DNA of 64,000 nt from positions 67,163,073 to 67,227,072 of the forward strand of contig CAXKWD010000006.1 of the NCBI GenBank assembly GCA_964059195.1. Direction: 5' to 3'. Below the pieces are notes generated by a model that had not been told where the DNA came from, did no database searches, and saw only the letters and a program-made list of their open reading frames with translations. Shown here piece after piece: positions 13,930 to 26,322 of the stretch (its first letter is position 1; every line of letters starts with the position of its first letter). Both the position numbers and the translations under genes were made by a program. This DNA comes from Ectobius pallidus. Its lineage: Eukaryota; Arthropoda; Insecta; Blattodea; Ectobiidae.

Positions 13930-15890
13930 ATTGTATAAAATTCATCAAACTACTTACACCTTATTTTTGTCGATTACGATTTGCGCTGGATGTCTGCCTA
14001 TTTTCCTGGATAAATATTGGATCCTGTCGATGTCATTTGTGTGTGCATTCAACATACGAAAATATGACATTAGTTGCAAACCTTTATAATATTTGACCTA
14101 ATGTGTTCCTACGATTATCCATTTTTGTGTCCCGCTATAAAACTTCCAGATGTTAGAATCTTTGAAACCTGAAACCTGAGCACAGCAAATCTGTTTGGTA
14201 CATCCGAAATCTTTAACATTCACGTTAAAGACGGCTATCAGACAGCCACATACGTTAGCACAGCCAGGCAGGTTTGAAGGCTGACTCGGAAGTATTGCTC
14301 GGAACAGATATTTAATATTGTATAAAATTCATCAAACTACTTACACCTTATTTTTGTCGATTACGATTTGCGCTGGATGTCTGCCTATTTTGCTGGATAA
14401 ATATTGTATCGTGTCGATGTCATTTGTGTGTGCATTTAACATACGAAAGTATGACATTAGTTCTAAACCTTTATAACATTTTACCTAATGTGTTCCTACG
14501 ATTATCCTCTTTTGTGTCCTTCTATAAAACTTCCAGATGTTAAAATCTTTGAAACCTGAAACCTGAGCACAGCAAAACTGTTTGGTACATCCGAAATCTT
14601 TAATATTCACGTTAAAGACGGCTATCATACAGCCACATACATTAGCACAGCCAGGTAGGTTTGAAGGCTGACTCGGAAGTATTGCTCGGAACAGATATTT
14701 AATATTGTATAAAATTCATCAAACTACTTACACCTTATTTTTGTTGATTACGATTTGCGCTGGATGTCTGCCTATTTTGCTGGATAAATATTGTATCGTG
14801 TCGATGTCATTTGTGTGTGCATTTAACATACGAAAGTATGACATTAGTTCTAAACCTTTATAACATTTTACCTAATGTGTCCCTACGATTATCCTCTTTT
14901 GTGTCCCGCTATAAAACTTCCAGATGTTAAAATCTTTGAAACCTGAAACCTGAGCACAGCAAGAAAAGTTTGGTACATCAGAAATCTTTAACATTCACGT
15001 TAAAGACGGCTATCAGACAGCCACATACGTTAGCACAGCCAGGCAGGTTTGAAGGCTGACTCGGAAGTATTGCTCGGAACAGATATTTAATATTGTATAA
15101 AATTCATCAAACTACTTACACCTTATTTTTGTCGATTACGATTTGCGCTGGATGTCTGCCTATTTTGCTGGATAAATATTGTATCGTGTCGATGTCATTT
15201 GTGTGTGCATTTAACATACGAAAGTATGACATTAGTTCTAAACCTTTATAACATTTTACCTAACGTGTTCCTACGATTATCCTCTTTTGTGTCCTTCTAT
15301 AAAACTTCCAGATGTTAAAATCTTTGAAACCTGAAACCTGAGCACAGCAAAACTGTTTGGTACATCCGAAATCTTTAATATTCACGTTAAAGACGGCTAT
15401 CATACAGCCACATACATTAGCACAGCCAGGTAGGTTTGAAGGCTGACTCGGAAGTATTGCTCGGAACAGATATTTAATATTGTATAAAATTCATCAAACT
15501 ACTTACACCTTATTTTTGTTGATTACGATTTGCGCTGGATGTCTGCCTATTTTGCTGGATAAATATTGTATCGTGTCGATGTCATTTGTGTCTGCATTTA
15601 ACATACGAAAGTATGACATTAGTTCTAAACCTTTATAACATTTTACCTAATGTGTTCCTACGATTATCCTCTTTTGTGTCCCGCTATAAAACTTCCAGAT
15701 GTTAAAATCTTTGAAACCTGAAACCTGAGCACAGCAAGAAAAGTTTGGTACATCAGAAATCTTTAACATTCACGTTAAAGACGGCTATCAGACAGCCACA
15801 TACGTTAGCACAGCCAGGCAGGTTTGAAGGCTGACTCGGAAGTATTGCTCGGAACAGATATTTAATATTGTATAAAATTCATCAAACTAC

Positions 15891-16157
15891 TTACACCTTA
15901 TTTTTGTCGATTACGATTTGCGCTGGATGTCTGCCTATTTTGCTGGATAAATATTGTATCGTGTCGATGTCATTTGTGTGTGCATTTAACATACGAAAGT
16001 ATGACATTAGTTCTAAACCTTTATAACATTTTACGTAATGTGTTCCTACGATTATCCTCTTTTGTGTCCTTCTATAAAACTTCCAGATGTTAAAATCTTT
16101 GAAACCTGAAACCTGAGCACAGCAAGAAAAGTTTGGTACATCAGAAATCTTTAACAT
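15891..16157 (-). other. Extended monomer open frame (88 codons)
   Basis: In this copy the usual TAG after the ...VGTH segment reads TAC (TAT in some copies), so the frame runs on through most of the remaining monomer and ends in ...HPAQIVIDKNKV. It shows that one minus-strand frame of the 387-bp (3 x 129) monomer is nearly stop-free. The consensus still has stops after VGTH and after NKV. No family is recognised. Confidence 0.25.
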
Positions 16158-16764
16158 TCACGTTAAAGACGGCTATGAAACAGCCACATACGTCAGCACA
16201 GCCAGGCAAGTTTGAAGGCTGACTCGGGAGTAATGTTCGGAAGGAAAATTAATAATGACTAACGTTCATCAAATTATTCACTCCTAATGATCGTCGATTT
16301 CGATTTGCGGTGGGTATCTGTGCTTATATTGTATTTATCAATATTTGACCGTATCGATATCATTAGTGTGTGCATTCAAGATCCGAAAATATGACATGAG
16401 TACCTAACCTTTATAATACTTGACCTAATGTTATTTCTACGATTATCCCTTTTTATGTCCCGCAATAAAACTTCCAGATGTTAGAATCATTGAAACCTGA
16501 AACCTGAGCACAGCAAAACTGTTTGGTACATCCAAAATCTTTAACATTCACGTTAAAGACGGCTATCAAACAGCCACATACATTAGTTCAGCCAGGCAGG
16601 TTTGAAGGCTGACTCGGAAGTATTGCTCGGAACAAACAATTAATACTCTCTAACATTCATCGAACTATTCACTTCGTACTCTCGTCGATTTCGATTTGAG
16701 CTGGTTTTTGTGCCTATTTCCTTGGATAAATGTTGGAACGTATCGATGTCATTTGTGTGTGCTT

Positions 16765-18468
16765 ACCTCTGTCTTCGTTTTGAGACATGTAGGAGATGTC
16801 GTGTGAGAAAAACGTACGAAACATAATTGTTTTTATTATTTTGCAGATTCTTGTTTACGCGACTGTGTTACAGAGGGCACTCAATGAACTATTTACGTTT
16901 TCATAGTCAGTCGGGCTATTGAACGATTTGACGATGCATTGCATATAAAACAGATATATTGATATCAAATTCTATTTAAGACTAACATCTCCCTCAAGTG
17001 ACTATACTACATCTCTGATTAAGACATCTGAATGGTACTTTTAGTTTGCAATCTTATAATGATTCCTTCCAGCGTATGTCTTTCAACTAAAGCTTTTTAT
17101 TAAATACGAGTATAACGGTTTCAAAATTTAATAGTGGAAAACTAATGTAATTGTATATTATTATGGTTATAAAAAAATATATATAAATACATAACTATGT
17201 TATATAAAAGAACAATATGATCTTAATATATTACACATTAATATATACATAACAATAATTTCAGCTATATTTGACGGACTAAGGTATTGTTTTATAGAGG
17301 AGTGAGGAAGTTTTTTATGTTCTGTCCCTTAAGAACAACCTCATGCATATATAAATAATAGTTTACTATAGTATATTACCGTACATAACTACGTTAACCA
17401 ATAAAATCCAAGCATTGCAAAATAGATGTGCGATATACATTTGTAAAAGATAAAAATTCTCTTTACAACAAGAGATCAAAATGTAGTGATGTTAAAAATT
17501 TAATTCCTTGCTTCTTCCCTAAATAACGAATGTATATTTCTACACTAAATATGAACTCTTTATTGTAAGGATAGGATTTTAATTGTGTCACTTTGTATGA
17601 GTACGTAGCCGGGTTGTCAGTGAGATTCCATTTGCATAAAATGTATATTGTTGTATATTTTGCCTAGCAACAGGCACATTATTAAAAGTTTGTGAAAACA
17701 TTTTTTAAGGTGGTATCTATTAATTGTCGCATTTGAAAGTATTTTCGACCTCGAGTAACATGGAAATCCCATTAGTTATCAAAATCTGGAACTGAAAGAT
17801 GTAAGAAAAATAAGTTTTTGTTTACTTAGAAATCATATACGTTTCCATCATCCCAAAACGACAAACAGACATGGTATCATAATAACATTTAGATTCTACA
17901 GTGGGTATATATTAATAACTACACCTACATTCTCTATTAGTCGCTTAATTATCGAATTTCCAATGACACACGTTTATGGAAATATACTTAAATTAAAATT
18001 GAAATGACTGCTAAGAATTTTAATTTCTAAAGCTAATAGATTGCACATGCGATTCTAAACAAGAAGAACATAAAGTTGCTCAGCTTATTGGCCTTACGCA
18101 TATATATAACGTAAATTGAACGTAAAATGTGTGTTTCCTTTTCATTTTAGTGCAGCATAAAAACAGACATTTGTTAATTTTTGTAACAATTGAACTAAAT
18201 ATATCATTTACATTTGCGATTGCAGCCAGTAGGTAAAATGTTCCCTGAATGATTGTTGTGATAATGGATCTGTAGATACCTCTAGGAGAATAGTAAATAT
18301 GAGTTTACTGTGTGCGTTTTTAATTTATCTGGCCATAGCCCATAAATATTCTTTATTACATAATTCATGGCGAAATTTAGCAATATAACGACTAATTTTT
18401 AAATTGAATGAGGCTCACATGACAATCTGTAAAACATTGGATGATCTAGCTATTCTTATTCAAAATCA
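16765..18468. repeat. Satellite spacer, copy 5
   Basis: 1,704 bp, visibly more diverged than copies 1-4, with a much shortened (TA)n tract near 17,178. Confidence 0.88.
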
Positions 18469-19226
18469 GAAAATATGACATGAGTACCAAACCTTTATAA
18501 TATTTGACATAATATTTCCCTCCGATTATCCTATTTTGTGTCCTGCTATAAAACTTACTAATCTTCGAATCCTGAAACCTGAGTTCAGCAAAACTGTTTG
18601 GTACATCCAAAATCTTTATCGTTCACGTTAAAGACGGCTATCAAACAGCCACATACATTAGCACAGCCAGGCAGGTTTGAAGGCTGACTCGCAAGTATTG
18701 CTCGGAACAAACATTTAATATTGTAAAAAATTCATCAAACTACTTACACCTTATTTTTGTTGATTACGATTTGCGCTGGATGTCTGCCTATTTTGCTGGA
18801 TTAATATTGGATCCTGTCGATGTCATTTGTGTGTGCATTCAACATACGAAAGTATGACATTAGTTCCAAACCTTTATAACATTTTACCTAATGTGTTCCT
18901 ACGATTATCCTCTTTTGTGTCCTTCTATAAAACTTCCAGATGTTAAAATCTTTGAAACCTGAAACCTGAGCACAGCAAAACTGTTTGGTACATCCGAAAT
19001 CTTTAACATTCACTTTAAAGACGGCTATCAAACAGCCACCTACGTCAGCACAGCCAGGCAGGTTTGAAGGCTGACTCGGAAGTAAAGCTCGGAAGGAATA
19101 ATTAATAATGACTAACGTTCATCAAACTATTCACTTCGTACTCTCGGCGATTTCGATTTGCGCTGGTTTTTGTGCCTATTTTGTTGGATAAATGTTGGAA
19201 CGTATCGATGTCATTTGTGTGTGCAT
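18469..19226. repeat. Monomer block 6 (two monomers)
   Basis: Only two monomers, with landmarks near 18,687 and 19,072, lie between spacers 5 and 6. Compared with the five-monomer blocks, three have been lost or were never present. Confidence 0.88.
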
Positions 19227-19641
19227 ACCTCTGTCTTCGTTTTGAGACATGTAGGAGATCTCATGTGACAAAAACTTACGAAACATAATTGTTTTTATTA
19301 TTTTGCAGATTCTTGTTTAAGCGACTGTGTTACAGATGGCACTCAATGAACTATTTACGTTTTCATAGTCAGTCATGCTATTGAACGAATTGACGGAAGC
19401 ATTGCATATAAAACAGATATTTTGATATCAAATTCTATTTAAGACTAACATCTCCCTCTAGTGACTATACTACATCTCTGTTTAAGACATCTGAATGGTA
19501 CTTTTAGTTTGCAATCTTATAATGATTCCATCCAGCGTATGTCTTTCAACTAAAGCTTTTTATTAAATACGAGTATAACGGTTTCAAAATTTAATAGTGG
19601 AAAACTAATGTAATTGTATAATATTATGGTTATAAAAAAAG

Positions 19642-19672
<31 letters not shown>

Positions 19673-20963
19673 CATAACTATGTTATATAAAAGTACAATA
19701 GAATCTTAATATATTACACATTAATATATACATAACAATAATTTCAGTTATATTTGACGGACTAAGGTATTGTTTTAAAGAGGAGTGAGGAAGTTTTTTA
19801 TGTTCTGTCCCGTAAGAACAACCTCATGCATATATAAATAATAGTTTACTATAGTACATTACCGTACATAACTACGTAATCCAATAAAATCCAAGCATTG
19901 CAAAATAGATGTGCTATATACATTTGTAGAAGATAAAATTTCTCTTTACAACAAGAGATCAAAATGTAGTGATGTTAAAAATTTAATTCCTTGCTTCTTC
20001 CCTAAATAACGAATGTATATTTCTACACTAAATAAGAACTCTTTATTGTGAGGATAGGATTTTAATTGTGTCACTTTGTATGAGTACGTAGCCCTGTTGT
20101 CAGTGAGATCCCATTTGCATAAAATGTATATTGTTGTATATTTTGCTTAGCAACAGGCACATTATTAGAAGTTTGTGAAAACATTTTTTAAGGTGGTATC
20201 TAATAATTCTCGCAATTGAAAGTATTTTCGACTTCAAGTAACATGGAAATCCCATTACTTATCAAAATCTGGAACTGAAAGATGTAAGAAAAATAAGTTT
20301 TTGTTTACTTATAAATCATATACGTTTCCATCATCCCAAAACGACAAACAGACATGGTATCATATTAACATTTCGATTCTACAGTGGGTATTTATTAATA
20401 ACTACACCTACATTCTCTATTAGTCGCTTAATTATCGAATTTCCAATGACATACGTTTATGGAAATATACTTAAATTAAAATTGAAATGACTACTAAGAA
20501 TTTTAATTTCTAAAGCAAAAAGATTGCACATGCGATACTAAACAAGAAGAACATAAAGTTGGTCAGCTTATTGGCCTTACACATATATATATATATATAT
20601 AACGTAAATTGAACGTAAAATGTGTGTTTACTTTTCATTTTAGTGCAGCATAAAAACTGACGCATTTGTTAATTTTTGTAAAAATTGAACTAAATACATT
20701 ATTTACATTTGCGATTGCAGCCAGTAGGTAAAATGTTCCCTGAATGATTGTTGTGATAATGGATCTGTAGAAACCTCTAGGAGAATAGTAAATATGAGTT
20801 TACTGTGTGCGTTTTTATTTTACCTGTCCATAGCCCATAAATATTCTTTATTACATAATTCATGGCGAAATTTAGCAATATAACGACTAATTTTAAAAAT
20901 GAATGAGGCTCGCATGACAATCTGTAAAACATTGGATGATCTAGCTGTTCTTATTCAAAATCA
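19227..20963. repeat. Satellite spacer, copy 6
   Basis: 1,737 bp, the longest copy, owing to two expanded TA tracts (near 19,640 and 20,583). Confidence 0.88.
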
Positions 20964-22379
20964 GAAAATATGACATGAGTACCAAACCTTTATAATATTT
21001 GACATAATATTTCCCTCCGATTATCCTTTTTTGTGTCCTGCTATAAAACTTACTAACCTTCGAATCCTGTAACCTGAGCACAGCATAACTGTTGGGTACA
21101 CCCGAAATCTTTAACATTCACGTTAAAGACGGCTATTAAACAGCCACATACGTTAGCACAGCCAGGCAAGTTTGAAGGCTGACTCGGAAGTATTGTTCGG
21201 AACGAATAATTAATATTGTCTAATGTTCATCAAATTATTCACTCCTAATTCTCGTCGATTTCGATTTGCGTTGAGTATCTTTGCTCATATTGTATTTATG
21301 AATATTTGACCGTATCGATGTCATTAGTGTGTGCATTCTAGACCCGATAATATGACATGAGTACCAAACCTTTATATTATTTGACCTAATGTTTTCCCAC
21401 GATTATCCTTTTTTGTATCCTGCTATAAAACCCCCCGATGTTACAATCTTCGAATCCTGAAACCTGAGCACAGCAAAACTGTTTGGTACATCCAAAATCT
21501 TTAACGTTCACGTTAAAGACGGATATCGAACAGCCACATACATTAGCACAGCCAGGCAGGTTTGAAGGCTGACTCGGAAGTGTTGCACGGAACAAGCAAT
21601 TAATACCCGAAAATATGACATGAGTACCAAACCATTATAATATTTGACCTACTGTGTTCCTACGATTATCCTTTTCTCTGTCCCGCTATATAACTTCCGG
21701 ATGATAGAATCTTTGAAACCTGAAACCTGAGCACAGCAAAACTGTTTGGTACGGTACATCCAAAATCTTTAATTTTCACATTAAAGAAGGCTATCAAACA
21801 GCCACATACTTTAGCACAACCAGGCAGGTTTGAAGGCTGACTCGGAAGTATTGCTCGGAACAGATATTTAATATTGTATAAAATTCATCAAACTACTTAC
21901 ACCTTATTTTTGTGGATTACGATTAACGCTGGATGTCTGCCTATTTTTCTGGATAAATATTGTATCGTGTCGATGTCATTTGTGTGTGCATTCAACATAC
22001 GAAAATATGACATTTGTTCCAAACCTTTATAATATTTGACCTAATGTGTTCCTAAGATTATCCTTTTTTGTGTCCCGCTATATAACTTCCAGATGTTAGA
22101 ATCTTTGAAACCTGAAACCTGAGCACAGTAAAACTGTTTGGTACATCCAAAATCTTTAATTTTCACGTTAAAGACGGCTATCAAACAGCCACATACGTCA
22201 GCACAGCCAGGCAGGTTTGAAGGCTGACTCGGAAGTGTTGCACGGAACAAGCAATTAATACTCTCTAACGTTCATCAAAGTATTCACTTCGTACTCTCGT
22301 CGATTTCGATTTGCTCTGGTTTTTGTGCCTATTTTGTTGGATAAATGTTGGAACGTATCGATGTCATTTGTGTGTGCAT
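20964..22379. repeat. Monomer block 7 (about 3.7 monomers)
   Basis: Landmarks fall near 21,178, 21,570, 21,836 and 22,226. The third monomer is shortened: after 21,600 about 120 bp are missing, and the sequence jumps from AATTAATACC straight to CGAAAATATGACATG. Confidence 0.85.
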
Positions 22380-23995
22380 ACCTCTGTCTTCGTTTTGAGA
22401 CATGTAGGAGATCTCGCGTGACAAAAACTTACGAAACATAATTGTTTTTATTATTTTGCAGATTCTTGTTTAAGCGACTGTGTTACAGATGGCACTCAAT
22501 GAACTATTTTCGTTTTCATAGTCAGTCGGGCTATTGAACGATTTGACGGAAGCATTGCATATAAAACAGATATTTTGATATCAAATTCTATTTAGGACTA
22601 ACATCTCCCTCAAGTGACTATACTACATCTCTGATTAAGACATCTGAATGGTACTTTTAGTTTGCAATCTTATAATGATTCCTTCCAGCGTATATCTTTC
22701 AACTAAAGCTTTTTATTATATATATATATATACATAACTATGTTATATAAAAGTACAATAGAATCTTAATATATTACACATTAATATATACATAACAATA
22801 ATTACAGTTATATTTGACGGACTAAGGTATTGTTTTAAAGAGTGAGGAAGTTTTTTATGTTCTGTCCCTTAAGAACAACCTCATGCATATATAAATAATA
22901 GTTTACTGTAGTATATTACCGTACATATCTACGTTATCCAATAAAATCCAAGCATTGCAAAATAGATGTGCGATATACATTTGTAAAAGATAATAATTTT
23001 CTTTACAACAAGAGATCAAAATGTAGTGATGTTAAAAATTCAATTCCTTGCTTCTTCCCTAAATAACGAATGTATATTTCTACACTAAATAAGAACTCTT
23101 TATTGTGACTATAGGATTTTAATTGTGTCACTTTGTATGAGTACGTAGCCATGTTGTCACTGAGATCCCATTTGCCTAAAATGTATATTGTTGTATATTT
23201 TGCCTAGCAACAGGCACATTATTAAAAGTTTATGAAAACATTTTTTAAGGTGGTATCTATTAATTCTTGCATTTGAAAGTATTTTCGACCTCGAGTAACA
23301 TGGAAATCCCATTACTTATCAAAATCTGGAACTGAAAGATTTAAGAAAAATAAGTTTTTGTTTACTTATAAATCATATACGTTTCCATCATCCCAAAACG
23401 AAAAACAGACATGGTATCATAATAAATTTTCGATTCTACAGTGGGTATTTATTAATAACTACACCTACATTCTCTATTAGTCCCTTAATTATCGAATTTC
23501 CAATGACATACGTTTATGGAAATATACTTCAATTAAAATTGAAATGACTGCTAAGAATTTAAATTTCTAAAGCAAATAGATTGCACATGCGATTCTAAAC
23601 AAGAAGAACATAAAGTTGCTCAGCTTATTGGCCTTACGCATATATATAACGTAAATTGAAGGTAAAATGTGTGTTTACTTTTCATTTTAGTGCAGCATAA
23701 AAACTGAGACATTTGTTAATTTTTGTAACAATTGAACTAAATATATTATTTACATTTGCGATTGCAGCCAGAAGGTAAAACGTTCCCTGAATGATTGCTG
23801 TGATAATGGATCGCTAGATAATTCTAGGATAATAGTTAATATGAGTTTCTGTGTGCGTTTTTAATTTAACTGTCCATAGTCCATAAATATTTATTACATA
23901 ATTCATGGTGAAATTCAGCAATATAACGATTAATTTTAAAATTGAATGAGGCTCCCATGACAATCTGTAAATCATTGGATGATTATTCAAGATTA
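22380..23995. repeat. Satellite spacer, copy 7 (deleted form)
   Basis: 1,616 bp, about 100 bp shorter than the others. The loss lies around the TA tract (22,710-22,730), where the AAATACGAGTATAACGG segment is missing. Confidence 0.85.
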
Positions 23996-24774
23996 GAAAA
24001 TATGACACGAGTACCAAACCTTTATAATATTTGACATAATGTGTTCCTCCGATTATCCTTTTCTTGTGTCCCGCTACAAAACTTTCTAATCTTCGAATCG
24101 TGGAACCTGAACACAGCATAACTGTTTGGTACACCCGAAATATTTAACATTCACGTTAAAGACGGCTGTTAAACAGCCACATACGTTAGCACAGCCAGGC
24201 AGGTTTGAAGGCTGATTCGGAAGTATTGTTCGGAACAACGAATTAATATTGTCTAACGTTCATGAAATTATTCATTAATATTGTCTAACGTTCATGAAAT
24301 TATTCACCCTAATTCTCGCCGATTTCGATTTGCGTTGGGTCTCTCTGCTTATATTGTATTTATGAATATTTGACCGTATCGATGTCATTAGTGTGTGCAT
24401 TCTAGACCCGATAATATGACATGAGTACCAAACCTTTATAATATTTGACCTAATGTTTTCCTACGATTATCCTTTTTTGTGTCCCGCTATAATACTTCCC
24501 GATGTTAGAATCTTCGAATCCTGAAACCTGACCACAGCAAAACTGTTTGGTACATCCAAAATCTTTAACATTCACGTTAAAGACGGCTATCAAACAGCAA
24601 CATACATTAGCACAGCCAGGCAGGTTTGAAGGCTGACTCGGAAGCTCGGAACAAACAATTAATATTGTATAAAATTCATCAAACTACTTACACCTTATTT
24701 TTGTCGATTTCGATTTGCGCTGGATGTCTGCCTATTTTGCTGGATAAATATTGGGTCGCGTCGATGTCATTTGT
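23996..24774. repeat. Monomer block 8 (last two monomers of the array)
   Basis: Landmarks fall near 24,210 and 24,640. A ~33-bp stretch (ATTAATATTGTCTAACG...) is duplicated in tandem at 24,242-24,306. The last monomer is cut after GATGTCATTTGT, where all other monomers continue GTGTGC. Confidence 0.88.
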
Positions 24775-24776
24775 CA

Positions 24777-25335
24777 CGGGCGATCGGGTGAAATATCTAC
24801 GCTAATAATGCCGCGATCGGTGTAATGATTCTGGCTCTCACATTTACAGTTGGAATTACAGTGAAAATAACCAGGTACCACATCCCAAGAGATGTCAAAA
24901 CTATTCTCCTCTTGCATCCCCACAATACTGGCACCGTTTTAGGATTTTTTTTTCACGGACATAAGTTCAGCTTCCGAGACAGAGTTAATTTTTCTTGTGG
25001 CATTGTCTTTAAGTTCTTCTAACAGTATGTGACTATTATTTTTGGGGGAAACTTGAAAAATAAAGTAAATACAGGTCAATTTCCCATACATTAGACGAAC
25101 TTAAAGACAATATCACAAGAGAAATTAACTCTATCTCGGAATCGGAACTTATGCGCGTGAAAAAAAATTCCTAAACGGTGCCAGTATTGTGCGGATGCAA
25201 GAGGAAAACATTTAATATATCTCTTGTGCTGAGGTACGTGGTTATTTTCATTGTAATTTTAACTGTAAATGTGAGAACCTGAATCATTACACCGATCGCG
25301 GCTTTATTAGCGAACATATTTCACAAGATCGCCCG
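24777..25335. mobile_element. Foldback-type element with ~245-bp inverted arms
   Basis: The left arm (24,777 to about 25,020) begins CGGGCGATC. The right arm (about 25,095-25,335) ends GATCGCCCG and reads back as the same sequence at roughly 85% by eye. Shared blocks include GCCGCGATCGGTGTAATGAT and CAATACTGGCACCGTTT. A ~70-bp unpaired middle separates the arms. There is no transposase, so this is a non-autonomous element. The open frame at 24,825-25,022 lies wholly inside the arm and is not a gene. The element sits exactly at the satellite boundary. I could not identify a target duplication. Confidence 0.8.
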
Positions 25336-25648
25336 GAAGTTGGAGCTATGCCCACCGTGACGTAGAAACCCGCGTCATTGGCCAACTCTTGCGTGGGACT
25401 CACTGTATCAGTACGAGATTTATAATGTTAAATGTTTAAATCTTGACGATGAAAATATTTTAAAAAAAATTAAACCGCCTTCAGGAGATTTCTTTGAGAA
25501 CAGAAAAGTAAAACTTGTTAAGTTAATTTGTTTAAAAAAACAATTCTAATGCACACATTTTTCATTTAAATGATATGCAAATGTTTAAAGTAATTTTCCC
25601 GTTCTTTTATTGTTACTGCGTTTTTATAATATGCACTCGGTTCACTCA

Positions 25649-25667
25649 TTGGGGGCTCCACCCCCAA
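25649..25667. other. GC-rich stem-loop
   Basis: TTGGGGG, then CTCCA, then CCCCCAA forms a perfect 7-bp stem with a 5-base loop in otherwise AT-rich DNA. It is followed by ACCCCCGCTGAGG. Function is unknown; it leads directly into the duplicated element that follows. Confidence 0.6.
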
Positions 25668-25696
25668 ACCCCCGCTGAGGTTCTCGGGATAGGATT

Positions 25697-25975
25697 GTTT
25701 GGAATTTTCCTGTGGTTTGCAGCCTATATGTACCAAATTTCAAGTTTCCAGCTAATCTGGAAGTGTGCAAACATTAATGTCAGTGAGTGAGCCCTTTTTC
25801 GTGGGTTTTTAGGGCTAAAAATTAAAAAAAAAAAAATACTTTTTGGTATTTTCCTGTGGTTTACAGCCTAGAGGCTATACGTGTACCAAATTTCAAGTTT
25901 CTAGCTCATCTGGAAGTGGGCAAACGTTAATATCAGTGAGCGAGTGAATGAGTGAGTCAGCCGTGTGGCTATATA
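25697..25975. repeat. Two-copy direct repeat with GTGAGTGA tail
   Basis: Two diverged copies of ~95 bp begin near 25,697 and 25,845. Both contain TTTTCCTGTGGTTT, then CAGCCT, then TACCAAATTTCAAGTTT, then CATCTGGAAGTG or a near form, and end in GTCAGTGAGTGAG-type repeats. A poly-A run lies between them. This is a repetitive, probably mobile-element-derived segment of a family I do not recognise. Confidence 0.6.
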
Positions 25976-25983
25976 TTATAGAG

Positions 25984-26314
25984 CAGAGTTTCTCAACCTA
26001 TGGTCCGCGGACCAATGGTGGTCCCCGAAGATGGTGCAGATGGTCCGCAGACATAATTAACTAATATAATCAAGCAAGTGGAAAGTAAAGAAGTAAAACC
26101 CCGTATTTTTCCAACTCAGTGACTGTGTTTCCGTCAAATTATAAAAAAATTATTTCGATTTATTTCGTTATAATGGCCTATAATTAATGCCCCAAATATT
26201 AAGAATATAGGCCTACATATAGCCTACTTTTTAAATTGGTATTAAAATTAGGTGTCCGTAAAAATGTTTTGATATTTTAGAGGTCCTTGGATTCAAAAAG
26301 GTGGAGAAACGCTG
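25984..26314. mobile_element. hAT-type MITE with 8-bp target duplication
   Basis: The left end reads CAGAGTTTCTCAACCTATGG and the right end, reversed, CAGCGTTTCTCCACCTTT, so these are terminal inverted repeats starting CAG. The element is flanked on both sides by TTATAGAG (25,976-25,983 and 26,315-26,322), an 8-bp direct duplication as hAT elements make. The motif GGTCCGCGGACCA just inside the left end is common in hAT MITEs. At 331 bp with no coding capacity it is non-autonomous. Confidence 0.88.
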
Positions 26315-26322
26315 TTATAGAG

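Larger units (their letters stand above)
13289..16764. repeat. Monomer block 5 (expanded to nine monomers)
   Basis: Nine monomers instead of five. CTGAC landmarks near 14,281, 14,668, 15,056, 15,443, 15,831 and 16,219 give spacings alternating 387 and 388. The 388-bp members carry AGCAAGAAAAGTTTGG in place of AGCAAAACTGTTTGG, a net 1-bp gain. Two-monomer (~775-bp) copies repeat almost exactly, so the block grew by duplication of a dimer. Confidence 0.9.
1..24774. repeat. Higher-order satellite array (387-bp monomers plus 1.7-kb spacers)
   Basis: The whole segment is one tandem array, cut by the window edge on the left. Its basic unit is a ~387-bp monomer, recognised by the recurring CTGACTCGGAAGTATTGC and CTGTTTGGTACATCC strings. 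Groups of monomers alternate with a 1.6-1.74-kb AT-rich spacer. Landmarks recur at 283, 3,922, 7,565 and 11,215, giving higher-order periods of 3,639, 3,643 and 3,650 bp. The first four units differ by few substitutions and by (TA)n length. Units right of 13.3 kb are more diverged and have other monomer counts. This fits the usual satellite pattern of homogenised interior and diverged edge. The array stops abruptly at 24,774, where a foldback element starts. Whether it is pericentromeric, subtelomeric or interstitial cannot be told from the window. Confidence 0.95.

Noticed and set aside
24825..25022. 65-codon frame on the plus strand
   Set aside because: It lies wholly within the left arm of the foldback element and has no motif.
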